Positions 16,570-26,731 of a stretch of 64,000 bases of DNA are shown one piece after another (within the stretch, counting starts at the first letter, position 1; each line of letters begins with the position of its first letter). The notes below the pieces were generated by a model, which made no database searches, had not been told where the DNA came from, and saw nothing but the letters and a program-made list of their open reading frames with translations. The DNA is from Gammaproteobacteria bacterium (GTDB lineage: Bacteria; Pseudomonadota; Gammaproteobacteria; Xanthomonadales; Xanthomonadaceae), in contig JAPLSI010000242.1 of NCBI GenBank assembly GCA_026398715.1, positions 5,338 through 69,337 of the forward strand. Reading direction: 5' to 3'. The translations under genes and the position numbers were made by a program.

Positions 16570-17721
16570 ATGGCTTCCCCCCGCGCCAAACTCGCCCTGT
16601 TCACCCTGATGGCACTCGGCCTGGCCGGGTGCGGCTCGTCGGACAAGCCCGCCGGCGATGACGCAGCGCCGGTCGCGGCCAGCCTCGCCGTCACGCTGGT
16701 AAAGGCCGAAGCACGCAACGTCGAGCGAAAGATCCAGACCTCGGGCCCGGTGGCCGCGTGGGAAGAGATGCAACTGGGCGTGGAGCTGAGCGGCGTGCGT
16801 GTCACCGCGCTGAACGTGGATGTCGGCCAGCAGGTGCGCAAGGGCCAGGTCCTGCTTGAACTCGACCACCGTACGCTGGACAGCGACCTGCGCCAGGCGC
16901 AGGCGTCGTATTCCGAAGCCCAGGCCGGCGTGCAGTTGGCCAACGTCAACCTCAGCCGCGGCCAGGCCCTGGCGAAGAGCCAGCTGATCAGCGCCAGTGC
17001 GCTGGACGAATTGCGTGCAGCGCTGGTGCAGGCCGAAGCGCGCGCCGCGACCACGCGCGCGCAACGCGACGGCGTGCAGTTGCGGCGCGACTTCGCGCAA
17101 TTGCGCGCGCCCGATGACGGCATCATTTCCAAACGACTCGTGCAGCCGGGCCAGGTCGTGGCCGCGGGCACGGAATTATTGCGCCTGATCCGCCAGGGCC
17201 GACTGGAATGGCGGCCGGAGCTGGCGGAAGCGGAACTCGCGCAGGTCCAGCCAGGTGCGGTAGTGGCGGTTCGCGCCGCCGACGGCGCGTGGGTGCCGGG
17301 TACGGTGCGCGCGGTGTCGCCGGGCGTGGATACCAACACGCGCACCGGCACCGTGCATGCCGATCTTCCCGAGCCGGGCGCGTTGAAGGCCGGCGCGTTC
17401 GTCGAGGGCAGGATCATCACCCGCGCCTCCACGGCCATCATGGTGCCGACCGCGTCGGTGGTGATGCGCGACGGCTATGCCTATGTGTTCACCGTGGATG
17501 CACAAGGCATCGCGCACCGCGTGCGCGTGCAGATCGGCGCGACAGACGGCGACCGCACCGAGATCACCGACGGCATCAGCCCCGGCCAGCAACTGGTCGC
17601 CAGCGGCGCCGGCTTCCTGGGCGACGGTGACCGCGTGAAGGTCGTGGCCGCGCCGCCGACGGCGGCAGCTACCGCGGCGGCAACCAAGGCAGCAGCCGCA
17701 AAGGCCGGCACCACACCATGA
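16570..17721 (+). CDS. RND efflux periplasmic adaptor (MexA/AcrA-type), lipoprotein
   Basis: A 383-residue membrane-fusion protein linking an RND pump to an outer-membrane channel. It opens with a lipoprotein signal ending LGLAGCGS. Residues ~65-105 form the first half of a lipoyl-like domain (VTALNVDVGQQVRKGQVLLELD), an alpha-hairpin follows (RQAQASYSEAQAGVQLANVNLSRGQ is the start of it, split here by description), then the second lipoyl half (ISKRLVQPGQVVAAGTELL) and the beta-barrel. No outer-membrane factor is encoded beside it. Its stop overlaps the pump start as ATGA. Low-complexity Ala/Thr/Lys C-terminus. Confidence 0.9.
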   Translation: MASPRAKLALFTLMALGLAGCGSSDKPAGDDAAPVAASLAVTLVKAEARNVERKIQTSGPVAAWEEMQLGVELSGVRVTALNVDVGQQVRKGQVLLELDHRTLDSDLRQAQASYSEAQAGVQLANVNLSRGQALAKSQLISASALDELRAALVQAEARAATTRAQRDGVQLRRDFAQLRAPDDGIISKRLVQPGQVVAAGTELLRLIRQGRLEWRPELAEAELAQVQPGAVVAVRAADGAWVPGTVRAVSPGVDTNTRTGTVHADLPEPGALKAGAFVEGRIITRASTAIMVPTASVVMRDGYAYVFTVDAQGIAHRVRVQIGATDGDRTEITDGISPGQQLVASGAGFLGDGDRVKVVAAPPTAAATAAATKAAAAKAGTTP

Positions 17722-20700
17722 ATTTTTCCGCCTGGGCCATCCGCCGGCCGTTGCCGGCACTGATGATCTTCTTCGTGCTGTGCGTGGCGGGCCTGTGGGG
17801 CTTCCACAAACTCCCGATAGCGCGCTTCCCCGATGTCAGTTTCCCGATGGTCACGGTCACCATCACCTTGCCCGGCGCATCGCCCAGCCAACTGGAAACC
17901 GAAGTCACGCGCAAGGTCGAGGACGCCGTGGCCACGGTCAACGGCATCAAGCGCGTCACCTCGTCGGCCAGCGATGGCCTGAGCAGCACCGCGATTGAAT
18001 TCGTGCTGGAAACGGATCTGTCCGATGCGCTCGACGACGTGCGCGATGCCGTCACCCGCATCCGCAGCGACCTGCCGCAGGACATCCAGGAACCGGTGGT
18101 GGCGAAGGTGAATATCGGCGGCTCGCTGATGACCTACGCGGTGGGATCGAGCCGGCGCGGAACGGATGAGCTGAGCTGGTTCGTCGACCGCGATATCAAC
18201 AAGGCGCTTTACGGCGTGCCGGGCGTGGCGCTGGTGACGCGCGCCGGCGGCATCGACCGCGAGATCCGCGTCGACCTCGATCCGCAGGCGCTGCAGGCCT
18301 ACGGCATCACCGCCGGCCAGGTCTCGCAACAGTTGGCGCGCATCCAGGCCGAACGCCCGGGTGGCAAGACCGAGATCGCCGGCGCGCAGCAGGTGATCCG
18401 CACTGTGGGCACCCTCGAAGACGCGGCGGCCCTGCGTGATTTTTCCATCAGCCTGCCGGACGGTCGCGCGCTGCGCCTGTCCTCGCTGGCCAGCATCAGC
18501 GATGGCGCCGCCGACCCGAGCCAGGTGGCGATGCTGGACGGCAAGCCGGTGGTTGCGTTCTCGCTGTCGCGCACGCGTGGTTCCAGCGAAATAGAAGTCG
18601 CGAAAAACGTGCGCGCCGTGCTCGACCAGATCAAGGCCGACAATCCGGACCTGCAATTCCAACTGGTCACCAGCACCGTGGAAGAAGCGCAGCGTTCCTT
18701 CGATTCGTCCATGACCATGTTGTGGGAAGGCGCGTTGCTGGCGCTGTTCGTGGTCTGGTTGTTCCTGCGCGACTGGCGCGCAACCTGGATTTCCGCCGTT
18801 GCCTTGCCGCTGTCGGTCATCCCCACATTTGCCGTGATGTACTGGTTCGGGTTTTCGCTGAACATCATCACCCTGCTGGCCCTGTCGGTGGTGGTCGGCA
18901 TCCTGGTGGACGATGCCATCGTCGAAATCGAAAACATCGTTCGCCACCTGCGCATGGGCAAGACGCCGCTGGACGCGGCGCGCGATGCCGCCGATGAAAT
19001 CGGCACCGCGGTGATCGCCACCTCGCTGACCCTGGCGGCGGTTTTCGTGCCGGTCGCCTTCATGCCTGGCATCGCCGGCAAGTTCTTCCAGGAGTTCGGC
19101 TGGACCGCGGCCACGGCGGTGATGTTCTCGCTGCTCGTCGCCCGCCTGCTGACGCCGATGATGGCGGCCTATCAGCTTAAGGCGCATCCCGAGGAACACG
19201 GCGAAACGCGCCTGATGACCTGGTACCTGGGCTGGGTGGACAAGGCGCTTCGCCATCGCGCCAAGACGCTTTGGATTGCCTTCGCCTTGTTCCTGGGATC
19301 CCTGGCGATCGTGCCCTTCATACCAACCACCTTCATCCCGATCTCCGACCTGGGCCGCAGCAACCTCAGCCTGGAACTGCCGCCCGGCACGCGTCTGCAA
19401 GACACCGTGGCGCTGACCGAGTTGGCCCGATCGAAGCTCGCCGACATCAAGGAACTGCAGCACGTCTACACGACCGTCGGCAGCACGCTCGACATCGGCG
19501 ACCCGACCAAGACCGGCGTCGGCGAAGCGCGCAAGGCAACACTGGTGCTCGACTGGGGCGTGGCCGATGACCGCAATCGTTCTCAACAGGAACTCGAACG
19601 CGATGCCCGCGCGCGCCTGGCCGACCTGCCTGGCACGCGGGTCAGCTACATCAGTTCCGAGCCGGGTGAACTGCTGCAGCTGGTGGTGGCCAGCGACGAT
19701 CCCAAGCGCCTGAACGATGCCGCGCTGGCGCTGGAGCGCGACCTGCGCAGCGTGCCGGGCCTGGGCAGCGTTACCTCCTCTGCATCGCTGCTGCGGCCGG
19801 AACTGGTAATCGTGCCCGACGCCGCGCGTGCTGCGGACCTCGGCGTGGCCACGGCCGACATCGCCGAAGCCGCGCGCATCGCCACCGCTGGCGACTACAA
19901 GCAACGGCTGGCGAAATTGAACCTGCCCGAGCGCCAGGTGCCGATCCGCGTCGGCTTCAATGAAAAGTCCCTGGCCGATCCGGCCCTGATCGGCACGCTG
20001 CGCGTGCCCGGCAAGAATGGCACCGTGCCACTGGCCGCCGTCGCCGACATCATCACCACGAGCGGACCGGCACAGATCGCGCGTTATCAGCGCCAGCGCA
20101 ACGTCACCCTGACTGCCGAACTCAATGGCCGTCCGCTGGGCGAAGTGATGACCGAAGTGCAGAAGCTGCCCAGCGTCACTGCGCTGCCGCCCGGAGTGAG
20201 CTTCATAAACACCGGCGATGCCGAGGTGTTCGTCGAGTTGTTCGTCGGCTTCGCCTTTGCGATGGGTGCCGGACTGATCTGCATCTACATGGTGCTGTTG
20301 CTGTTGTTCAACCACGCGCTGCAGCCGCTGACCATTTTAACCGCCGTACCGCTCTGTGCCGGTGGTGCCTTCGGGGCCCTGCTGGTGACGCAGAATGCGC
20401 TTTCGCTCCCCGCGCTGATCGGCCTGCTGATGCTGATCGGCATCGCGACCAAGAATTCCATCCTGCTGGTGGACTACGCAGTGATGGCCGAGGACGAACA
20501 CGGCATGACCCAGCACGACGCGCTGGTCGATGCCTGTCGCAAGCGCGCGCAGCCGGTGATCATGACCACGCTGGCGATGATGGCCGGCATGATGCCGATC
20601 GCGCTGGGCTTCTCGGGCGACTCGAGCTTCCGCGCACCGATGGCCATCGCCGTGATCGGCGGATTGATCACCTCCACGCTGTTGTCGCTGATCGTGATCC

Positions 20701-20786
20701 CGGCGGCGTTCACGGTGCTTGATGACCTGGGTGAATGGGTCAAGCGCCGCGGCAAGGCCAAGGCTGTCGCTTCTGCGTCTGCCTGA
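17718..20786 (+). CDS. RND efflux pump inner-membrane transporter (HAE1/AcrB family)
   Basis: A 1022-residue proton-driven transporter of the hydrophobe/amphiphile efflux family. It starts MNFSAWAIRRPLPALMIF, has two repeats each with a large periplasmic loop and about six helices, and carries the helix-4 motif VVGILVDDAIVEIENI with the paired Asp used for proton translocation. The C-terminal half has IGIATKNSILLVDYA. It works with the adaptor encoded just upstream and an outer-membrane channel encoded elsewhere. Substrates cannot be told; the MarR-type regulator suggests small toxic compounds or drugs. Confidence 0.93.
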   Translation: MNFSAWAIRRPLPALMIFFVLCVAGLWGFHKLPIARFPDVSFPMVTVTITLPGASPSQLETEVTRKVEDAVATVNGIKRVTSSASDGLSSTAIEFVLETDLSDALDDVRDAVTRIRSDLPQDIQEPVVAKVNIGGSLMTYAVGSSRRGTDELSWFVDRDINKALYGVPGVALVTRAGGIDREIRVDLDPQALQAYGITAGQVSQQLARIQAERPGGKTEIAGAQQVIRTVGTLEDAAALRDFSISLPDGRALRLSSLASISDGAADPSQVAMLDGKPVVAFSLSRTRGSSEIEVAKNVRAVLDQIKADNPDLQFQLVTSTVEEAQRSFDSSMTMLWEGALLALFVVWLFLRDWRATWISAVALPLSVIPTFAVMYWFGFSLNIITLLALSVVVGILVDDAIVEIENIVRHLRMGKTPLDAARDAADEIGTAVIATSLTLAAVFVPVAFMPGIAGKFFQEFGWTAATAVMFSLLVARLLTPMMAAYQLKAHPEEHGETRLMTWYLGWVDKALRHRAKTLWIAFALFLGSLAIVPFIPTTFIPISDLGRSNLSLELPPGTRLQDTVALTELARSKLADIKELQHVYTTVGSTLDIGDPTKTGVGEARKATLVLDWGVADDRNRSQQELERDARARLADLPGTRVSYISSEPGELLQLVVASDDPKRLNDAALALERDLRSVPGLGSVTSSASLLRPELVIVPDAARAADLGVATADIAEAARIATAGDYKQRLAKLNLPERQVPIRVGFNEKSLADPALIGTLRVPGKNGTVPLAAVADIITTSGPAQIARYQRQRNVTLTAELNGRPLGEVMTEVQKLPSVTALPPGVSFINTGDAEVFVELFVGFAFAMGAGLICIYMVLLLLFNHALQPLTILTAVPLCAGGAFGALLVTQNALSLPALIGLLMLIGIATKNSILLVDYAVMAEDEHGMTQHDALVDACRKRAQPVIMTTLAMMAGMMPIALGFSGDSSFRAPMAIAVIGGLITSTLLSLIVIPAAFTVLDDLGEWVKRRGKAKAVASASA

Positions 20787-20844
20787 TCGGCTTCAGGGCG
20801 AGCTGGGCGATGAACATCGCAACGTCGCCCCGACCAAACGATGA

Positions 20845-21669
20845 TCAGCTGCGCAAGCCCACGCCCTTGGTCAGCAGGCGCAACGCCAGCCAGGTCAGCG
20901 CGGCAACGAAGCCAAGCATCACGGCGTATGCGGTCCAGATCGGCATGTCGATCGCCGACTCGCCGAGCAAGCCGTACCGGAACGCGTTGACCATGTAGAA
21001 GATCGGATTCAGGTGGGTCGCGGTTTCAGCCCATTCGGGCAGTACGCGCACCGAATAGAAGACACCGCCCAGATACGTCAAGGGCGTCAGGATGAAGGTC
21101 GGGATGATGGCGATGTCGTCGAACTTCTTCGCGTACACGGCGTTGACGAAACCGGCCAGCGAAAAGATGGTCGCGCCCAGCAAGACCGTCGTCAGCGTGA
21201 CGATGGGATGCGGCACGCGCACGTGGGTGAAGAACATCGCAATCACCAGCACGATCGCGCCGACCATCAGGCCACGCAATACGCCGCCGGCCACATAACC
21301 GCCCAGGATGACCCAGTTCGGCATCGGGCTGACCAGCAGTTCTTCCACGTGGCGGCCGAACTTGGCGCCGAAGAAACTCGAGCTGATGTTGCCGTAGGCG
21401 TTCTGGATGACCGACATCATCACCAGGCCCGGCACGATGAAATCCATGTAGCTGAAGCCGCCCATGTCGCCGATGCGCGAGCCGATCAGGCTGCCGAAGA
21501 TCAGGAAGTACAGCGTCATCGTGATCGCCGGCGGCACCAGCGTCTGGCCCCAGATGCGCAGGATGCGGGCGATCTCGCGGCGGGCGATGGTCTTGATGGC
21601 GACCAGGTTGGGATGGGCCACGCGCACCAGCGGTTGCGCCTGGGCCACGTGTGATTCGGGCAGGTTCAT
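20845..21669 (-). CDS. yadH: ABC-2 type transporter permease, YadH-like
   Basis: A 274-residue six-helix ABC-2 permease. It matches E. coli YadH over most of its length: ILRIWGQTLVPPAITMTLYF, IGSRIGDMGGFSYMDFIVPG, SSFFGAKFGRHVEELLVSP, and the ending LLTKGVGLRS. The first ~25 residues are an extension. It pairs with the ATPase encoded upstream, the two genes overlapping by four bases. The YadGH exporter substrate is not established. Convergent with the RND pump gene, with a 58-base gap in which I see no clear terminator. Confidence 0.9.
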   Translation of the reverse strand: MNLPESHVAQAQPLVRVAHPNLVAIKTIARREIARILRIWGQTLVPPAITMTLYFLIFGSLIGSRIGDMGGFSYMDFIVPGLVMMSVIQNAYGNISSSFFGAKFGRHVEELLVSPMPNWVILGGYVAGGVLRGLMVGAIVLVIAMFFTHVRVPHPIVTLTTVLLGATIFSLAGFVNAVYAKKFDDIAIIPTFILTPLTYLGGVFYSVRVLPEWAETATHLNPIFYMVNAFRYGLLGESAIDMPIWTAYAVMLGFVAALTWLALRLLTKGVGLRS

Positions 21670-22616
21670 GCGGTCGCTCCGGCGACGGGCGCCTTGTTGT
21701 TGTCGCCGGTCAGTCGCACGAACAACTCTTCCAGGCGATTGGATTGCGTGCGCATCGAGCGCACCCGGATGCCGGCATGGCTCAAGGCCTCGAACACGTG
21801 GTTCAAGTCCATGCTGCGCGGCATTTCCAGGGTAAGGGTGTGGTCATTGGGCGCCTCGAACAGGACGCCGGAGATGTGCGGCAATTCCGCCGGCAACTTG
21901 CCTTCGATGTCGAACACGAAACCTTCCACGTCGAGTTTGGACAACAGCAACTTCATCGGGCCCTGCTCGATGATCTGGCCCTTGTCGATGATGGCCAGGT
22001 TGCGGCACAGGCTTTCGGCTTCTTCCAGGTAGTGCGTGGTCAGGATGACGGTGGTGCCGGCAGCGTTGACCTCGCGCAGCGTCTTCCACATGCCGCGACG
22101 GATCTCGATGTCCACGCCGGCAGTGGGTTCGTCCAGTATCAGCAGGCGCGGGCGGGTCATCATGGCGCGGGCGATCATCAGCCGGCGCTTCATGCCGCCC
22201 GACAGGGTGCGGCTCATCATCTGCGCCTTCGGCCACAGCTGCGCGGCTTTCAATTCTTCTTCCGCGCGCACCAGCGCCTGCGCCCGCGGCATGCCGTAGA
22301 AGCCCGCGTAGTTGACCAGGATGTCGAGCGGTTTCTCGAACATGTTGAAGTTCACTTCCTGCGGCACCAGGCCGATCAGGCGCATGGCGGCGGACCGTTG
22401 CGCGGCGATGTCCACGCCGAACACCTTCACGCTGCCGCTGCTGGAGTTGACCAGGGAACTGACCACGCCGATCAGGCTCGACTTGCCGGCGCCATTGGGG
22501 CCGAGCAGGGCGAAGAAGTCGCCGGGCATCACCGACAGCGACACGCCCTTCAGCGCCTCGACGCCGTTGTCGTAGGTCTTGCGCAGGTTGTCCACTTGCA
22601 GGGCGGGGGTGTTCAT
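21666..22616 (-). CDS. yadG: ABC transporter ATP-binding protein, YadG-like
   Basis: A 316-residue ABC ATPase: Walker A LLGPNGAGKSSLIG, Q-loop PQEVNFNMFEKP, signature TLSGGMKRRLMIARAM, Walker B RLLILDEPTAG and H-loop TTHYLEEAE. Length and sequence agree with YadG, partner of YadH. A C-terminal ~90-residue segment after the ATPase fold (GFVFDIEGKLPAELPHISG) is the usual extension of this subfamily. The ATG at 22616 is chosen because MNTPALQVDNLRKTY is the typical start; the longer reading upstream is not related to ABC proteins. Confidence 0.9.
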   Translation of the reverse strand: MNTPALQVDNLRKTYDNGVEALKGVSLSVMPGDFFALLGPNGAGKSSLIGVVSSLVNSSSGSVKVFGVDIAAQRSAAMRLIGLVPQEVNFNMFEKPLDILVNYAGFYGMPRAQALVRAEEELKAAQLWPKAQMMSRTLSGGMKRRLMIARAMMTRPRLLILDEPTAGVDIEIRRGMWKTLREVNAAGTTVILTTHYLEEAESLCRNLAIIDKGQIIEQGPMKLLLSKLDVEGFVFDIEGKLPAELPHISGVLFEAPNDHTLTLEMPRSMDLNHVFEALSHAGIRVRSMRTQSNRLEELFVRLTGDNNKAPVAGATA

Positions 22617-22701
22617 CCAGGCTCCAATGACATGGCGATCACGGCACGTGCCGCGATAGCCGTTTATTATAGGCGTTTGCGCTGTAGCCCCCGGAGCTTT
22701 C

Positions 22702-23451
22702 GTGGCCAACCATTTCCCGTTGCGGCTGATCGGCAGCCGCATGCTCGCGCCGAGCGTTCGCCACCTCGAATTCGCGCGGGACGACGGGCTGCCGCTCGAT
22801 TTCATCCCGGGCCAGTTCATCCAGGTGCACTTCAACTATCCCGACGGCACCGCGACCAAGCGCAGCTACTCGCTGGCCACCATGCACGACCACGCGCTGG
22901 GGCCCGGGGATTCGGTCGAGATCGCCGTCAGCTACGTGGCCGGCGGCGCGGCGACGGCCTTGTTCACCGCGCTCGATGAAGGCCAGCAGATCCAGGCCAG
23001 CGGCCCGTATGGGCGCTTCTGCCTGGGCGCCGGGGACAACAATGCCCGCTACATCCTGATCGGCACCGGCACCGGCGTCACGCCTTACCGGGCGATGCTG
23101 CCGCAGCTCGCGCAGATGATGGCGACGCGCGATGTGCAGGTGGTGTTGCTGTTCGGCGCCCGCACGCCGGCCGAACTGATCTACGGCGAGGACTTCTACG
23201 CGTTCGCCCAGGCCCATCCGGGCTTCCGCTTCGTGCCCTGCTTCAGCCGCGAGCTTCCCGCCGATGCGCATGCCGACGTGCGCAGCGGCTATGTGCAGGA
23301 CGCCCTGGCGGAATTCGCGCCCGATGCCGCCGGCGACATCGCCTACCTGTGCGGCAACCCGAACATGGTCGATGCCACGTTCGAGGCGCTCAAGCTCGCC
23401 GGCCTGCCCGTGCCGCATATCCGCCGCGAAAAGTACGTCAGCAGCAAGTAA
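22702..23451 (+). CDS. Ferredoxin/flavodoxin-NADP(H) reductase family protein
   Basis: A 249-residue flavoprotein reductase. The FAD domain has the RSYSLAT motif (TKRSYSLATM) and SGPYGRFCLG; the NAD(P) domain has LIGTGTGVTPYRAML, VVLLFGARTPAEL and the late AYLCGNPNMVDATFE. Ends in IRREKYVSSK. Such enzymes move electrons between NAD(P)H and ferredoxin, flavodoxin or similar carriers; the true partner is unknown. A GTG start at 22702 is used, with GGAG about 7 bases upstream. A single gene with no clear operon partner. Confidence 0.85.
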   Translation: MANHFPLRLIGSRMLAPSVRHLEFARDDGLPLDFIPGQFIQVHFNYPDGTATKRSYSLATMHDHALGPGDSVEIAVSYVAGGAATALFTALDEGQQIQASGPYGRFCLGAGDNNARYILIGTGTGVTPYRAMLPQLAQMMATRDVQVVLLFGARTPAELIYGEDFYAFAQAHPGFRFVPCFSRELPADAHADVRSGYVQDALAEFAPDAAGDIAYLCGNPNMVDATFEALKLAGLPVPHIRREKYVSSK

Positions 23452-23500
23452 GCCGGAGCCCTCGCGGTCGCCCTTGCGCCGACCCGCCTGTAAAGGACGC

Positions 23501-23552
23501 TTGACAGTCAGCGACGGCTTCACTATCTTGCCTGTCAAGTGTCCTTGACAGG
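23501..23552 (+). promoter_or_regulatory. Strong sigma70-type promoter with overlapping palindromic operator
   Basis: TTGACA (23501-23506), a 17-base spacer and TATCTT (23524-23529) form a near-consensus promoter. Just after the -10 is a perfect 9-bp inverted repeat, CCTGTCAAG-tgtc-CTTGACAGG (23531-23552), covering the expected start of transcription. The half-site CTTGACAG also recurs over the -35 (23500-23507). It sits 5 bases before the membrane protein ATG and is probably bound by the small HTH protein of the same operon. Confidence 0.65.
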
Positions 23553-23557
23553 TTGCC

Positions 23558-24160
23558 ATGACCACCTCCTATTCGCTCCCCTCCTGCCGTCGCAAGGCCC
23601 TGCTGTTCCTCGGCCTGGGCGTAGTCATCCTGGCCATGGCCTTCCTCGCCCATGTCGCGGCCTTGCCGATTGGCGACCACGTCCTCGGCGTCCTGGCCGG
23701 CTTCGGGGTGGGCTCGATATTCAGTGCGGTGCTGCTGTGGTTCATGCCCGACGCGGGCGGCGGCGGGACCAAGGCGCTGACGCGGCGCTACTACCGCGAA
23801 TTCGTTCCCGCCATGGCCGGCTACATCGCGGTGATGCTGGTCTGGAAGAAACTGCTCAACTGGGTCGAATTGCCCGCACTGCGTGTTCTGGTGGCGCTGC
23901 TGCCGGCCCTGCTGATCGTCTGGATCATGCGCGCCTTCGTTCGCTACGTGAGCGCCACGGACGAATTGCAGCGACGCATCGAGCTGGAATCGGGCGCGGT
24001 GGCCGGGCTGGTGGTGAGCGCCGTCTACATGGCCGCCGGTTTCCTGCAGACCGCCAACCTCATCGACGTGCCCTCGAAAGTCGCGATGCTGTGGGTGTTC
24101 CCGATGTTGTGCTTCACGTACGGCATCGCCAAAGTATTCGTAGCGCGGCGCTACTCGTGA
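23558..24160 (+). CDS. Multi-spanning membrane protein, partner of small HTH regulator
   Basis: A 200-residue hydrophobic protein with about six predicted helices (LLFLGLGVVILAMAFLAHVAAL near the N-terminus; later WKKLLNWVELPALRVLVALLP and VSAVYMAAGF). A conserved-looking charged loop YVSATDELQRRIELES lies between helices 4 and 5. I do not recognise a characterised family; similar membrane proteins are often paired with YozG-like XRE regulators. The stop overlaps the GTG start of that regulator (GTGA). No function can be assigned. Confidence 0.75.
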   Translation: MTTSYSLPSCRRKALLFLGLGVVILAMAFLAHVAALPIGDHVLGVLAGFGVGSIFSAVLLWFMPDAGGGGTKALTRRYYREFVPAMAGYIAVMLVWKKLLNWVELPALRVLVALLPALLIVWIMRAFVRYVSATDELQRRIELESGAVAGLVVSAVYMAAGFLQTANLIDVPSKVAMLWVFPMLCFTYGIAKVFVARRYS

Positions 24161-24354
24161 ACAACCGGCTGCGCGAATTGCGAGAGACGCGGGGCTGGTC
24201 GCAAGGCGAGCTGGCCGAACACCTGATGGTGTCGCGCCAGACCGTCAACGCGCTGGAAACGGGCAAGTACGACCCGAGCCTGCCGCTGGCATTCAAGATT
24301 GCGCGCATGTTCGAGCTGAGCATCGAATCCATCTTCATCGACGAGGCCCACTGA
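24157..24354 (+). CDS. Small XRE-type HTH transcriptional regulator
   Basis: A 65-residue helix-turn-helix protein starting with GTG inside the stop codon of the preceding gene. Nearly the whole protein is the HTH: NNRLRELRETRGWSQGEL, then SRQTVNALETGKYDPS, and the tail AFKIARMFELSIESIF, as in the YozG/Cro-like group. Members of this group usually repress their own operon. The palindrome CCTGTCAAG/CTTGACAGG at 23531-23552 is the likely binding site. The start is uncertain to one codon; no ATG is available in frame nearby. Confidence 0.85.
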   Translation: MNNRLRELRETRGWSQGELAEHLMVSRQTVNALETGKYDPSLPLAFKIARMFELSIESIFIDEAH

Positions 24355-24404
24355 TATCCCATGAAACTTCTTTCCCACCGATCCACGCTGCAGGAATTGT
24401 CGTC

Positions 24405-25983
24405 ATGAACCGGAAGACCCGATTGATCGTCGCCGTGGCGCTGTTGCTGGCGCTGTTCGGCTACCGCCAGTACAAGGATCGCGAACAGGTAGTGGCCAAG
24501 GCCACGCCAAGCTCGCCCGCCGCACAGGCCAAGGCCGACGCGGCCGCCAGCAATGCGGCCCCCGCCATCACGCGCCGCCTCGGCTCGCTGGCGTTTACAC
24601 CCTGCACGCTGGCGCCGGACTTCGGCACCGACCGCCTCGGTGGAAGCGCTGTGCAGCAAGTTGCAGGTGCCCGAAGACCACGCCGCGCCGAACGGCCGCA
24701 AGATTTCCCTGGCCATCGCCTGGGTGCCGGCGAAGGGCGAGGCCCTGCCCGACCCGATGTTCATGCTCGCCGGTGGGCCCGGCCAGTCGGCGCTGGAATC
24801 CTTTCCCAGCATCGCCCCCGCCTTCGCCGACCTGCGCAAGAAGCGCGACATCGTGCTGGTGGACCAACGCGGCACCGGCGATTCCAACAAGCTCATCTGC
24901 AAGGACGACAAGGGCAAAAGCGCCGTCGTCGAAGATGATGACTACAGCCCGGATGCGGCGCGTGCGTTCGCCGCACGCTGCGCAGCCAAGCTGGCAGCCA
25001 CCGCCGACCTGCGCCTGTATTCCACCAGCGACGCCATCCAGGACCTCGACGCGGTGCGCATCGCCATCGGCGCCGAACAGATCAACCTGATGGGCATCTC
25101 CTACGGTACCCGCGTTGCGCAGCAATATGCGGCGCGCTACCCGGCGCATACGCGCACGGTCACCATCGACGGCATCGTCCCCAACTCGCTCATCCTCGGC
25201 AACGAGCACGCGCGCAACCTCGAGAGCTCGCTCAACAGCCAGTTCGCGCGCTGCACGCAGGACAAGGACTGCCTGGCCAAGCTGGGCAATCCCCGCGAAC
25301 GCCTGAATGCATTGATGGCCCGCCTGGCCACCGATCCGCCGCTGGTGTCGTATCGCGATGCCATCACCGGCGAAGCGAAGCAGGAAAAACTCACGCCCGG
25401 GCATATCGCCATGCTGGCACGCATGTTCGCCTACGCCCCGCAGGCGGCCGGCCTGCTGCCGCTGGAATTGAACGAAGCCGCGCAGGGCCGCCACGAACCG
25501 CTGATGGCCCTGGCCGACCTGCTCGGCAGCACGCTGGGCGACCAGATCATGCATGGCATGCAGTTGTCGGTGATCTGCACCGAGGACGCGAGCGAAATGA
25601 TCATCGACGAGGCCGACAAGGGCAGCCTGCTCGGCACCAGCATGATCACCGTCCTGCAGGCGCAGTGCGCCGCATGGCCGAAGGGCAAGCGCCCCGATGG
25701 CTTCCGCAAGCCGCTCACCGGCAACGTGCCGGTGCTGATCCTGTCCGGCGAATTCGATCCGGTGACGCCGCCGCGCTACGGCGATGAAGTCGCGAAGAAC
25801 CTGCCCAACGGCCGCCACCTCATCCTCCGCGGCCAGGGCCACAACGTGCTGGGGATCGGCTGCATGCCGAAACTTTTCGCCAGCTTCGTCGATGGCGCAG
25901 ACGCGAAGAAACTCGACGCGTCCTGCCTGGACAAAGTTCCGTACGCCAAACCCTTTACCGGCTTCTACGGCTGGGAGCCCTGA
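24405..25983 (+). pseudogene. Exported alpha/beta hydrolase (proline iminopeptidase/TAP-like), apparent single-base frameshift
   Basis: Two overlapping frames are needed for one protein. The first (from ATG 24405) gives an N-terminal signal anchor (LIVAVALLLALFGYRQYKD) and LAFTPCTLAPDF. The second, one base out of phase, continues SVEALCSKLQVPEDHAAP to the stop at 25983. The switch falls at about 24612-24640, equivalent to one extra base. The second frame carries the hydrolase core: FMLAGGPGQSALES (oxyanion), VLVDQRGTGDS, nucleophile GISYGTRVAQQ, Asp in SGEFDPVTPP and His in GQGHNVLG. This is the tripeptidyl-aminopeptidase-like S33 group. It is either a pseudogene or a base-call error. The natA start follows the stop by one base. 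Confidence 0.8.
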
Positions 25984-25984
25984 G

Positions 25985-26727
<743 letters not shown>

Positions 26728-26731
<4 letters not shown>

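Noticed and set aside
17481..20315. A 944-codon open frame opposite the RND pump gene
   Set aside because: It has the His/Gln/Arg-rich composition typical of antisense reading of GC-rich genes and no recognisable domain; the + strand encodes a complete RND transporter.
24361..24408. A 15-codon ORF (starting MKLLSHRSTL) between the small regulator and the hydrolase
   Set aside because: It overlaps the hydrolase ATG by its stop, but there is no ribosome site or other sign of translation; too short to support.
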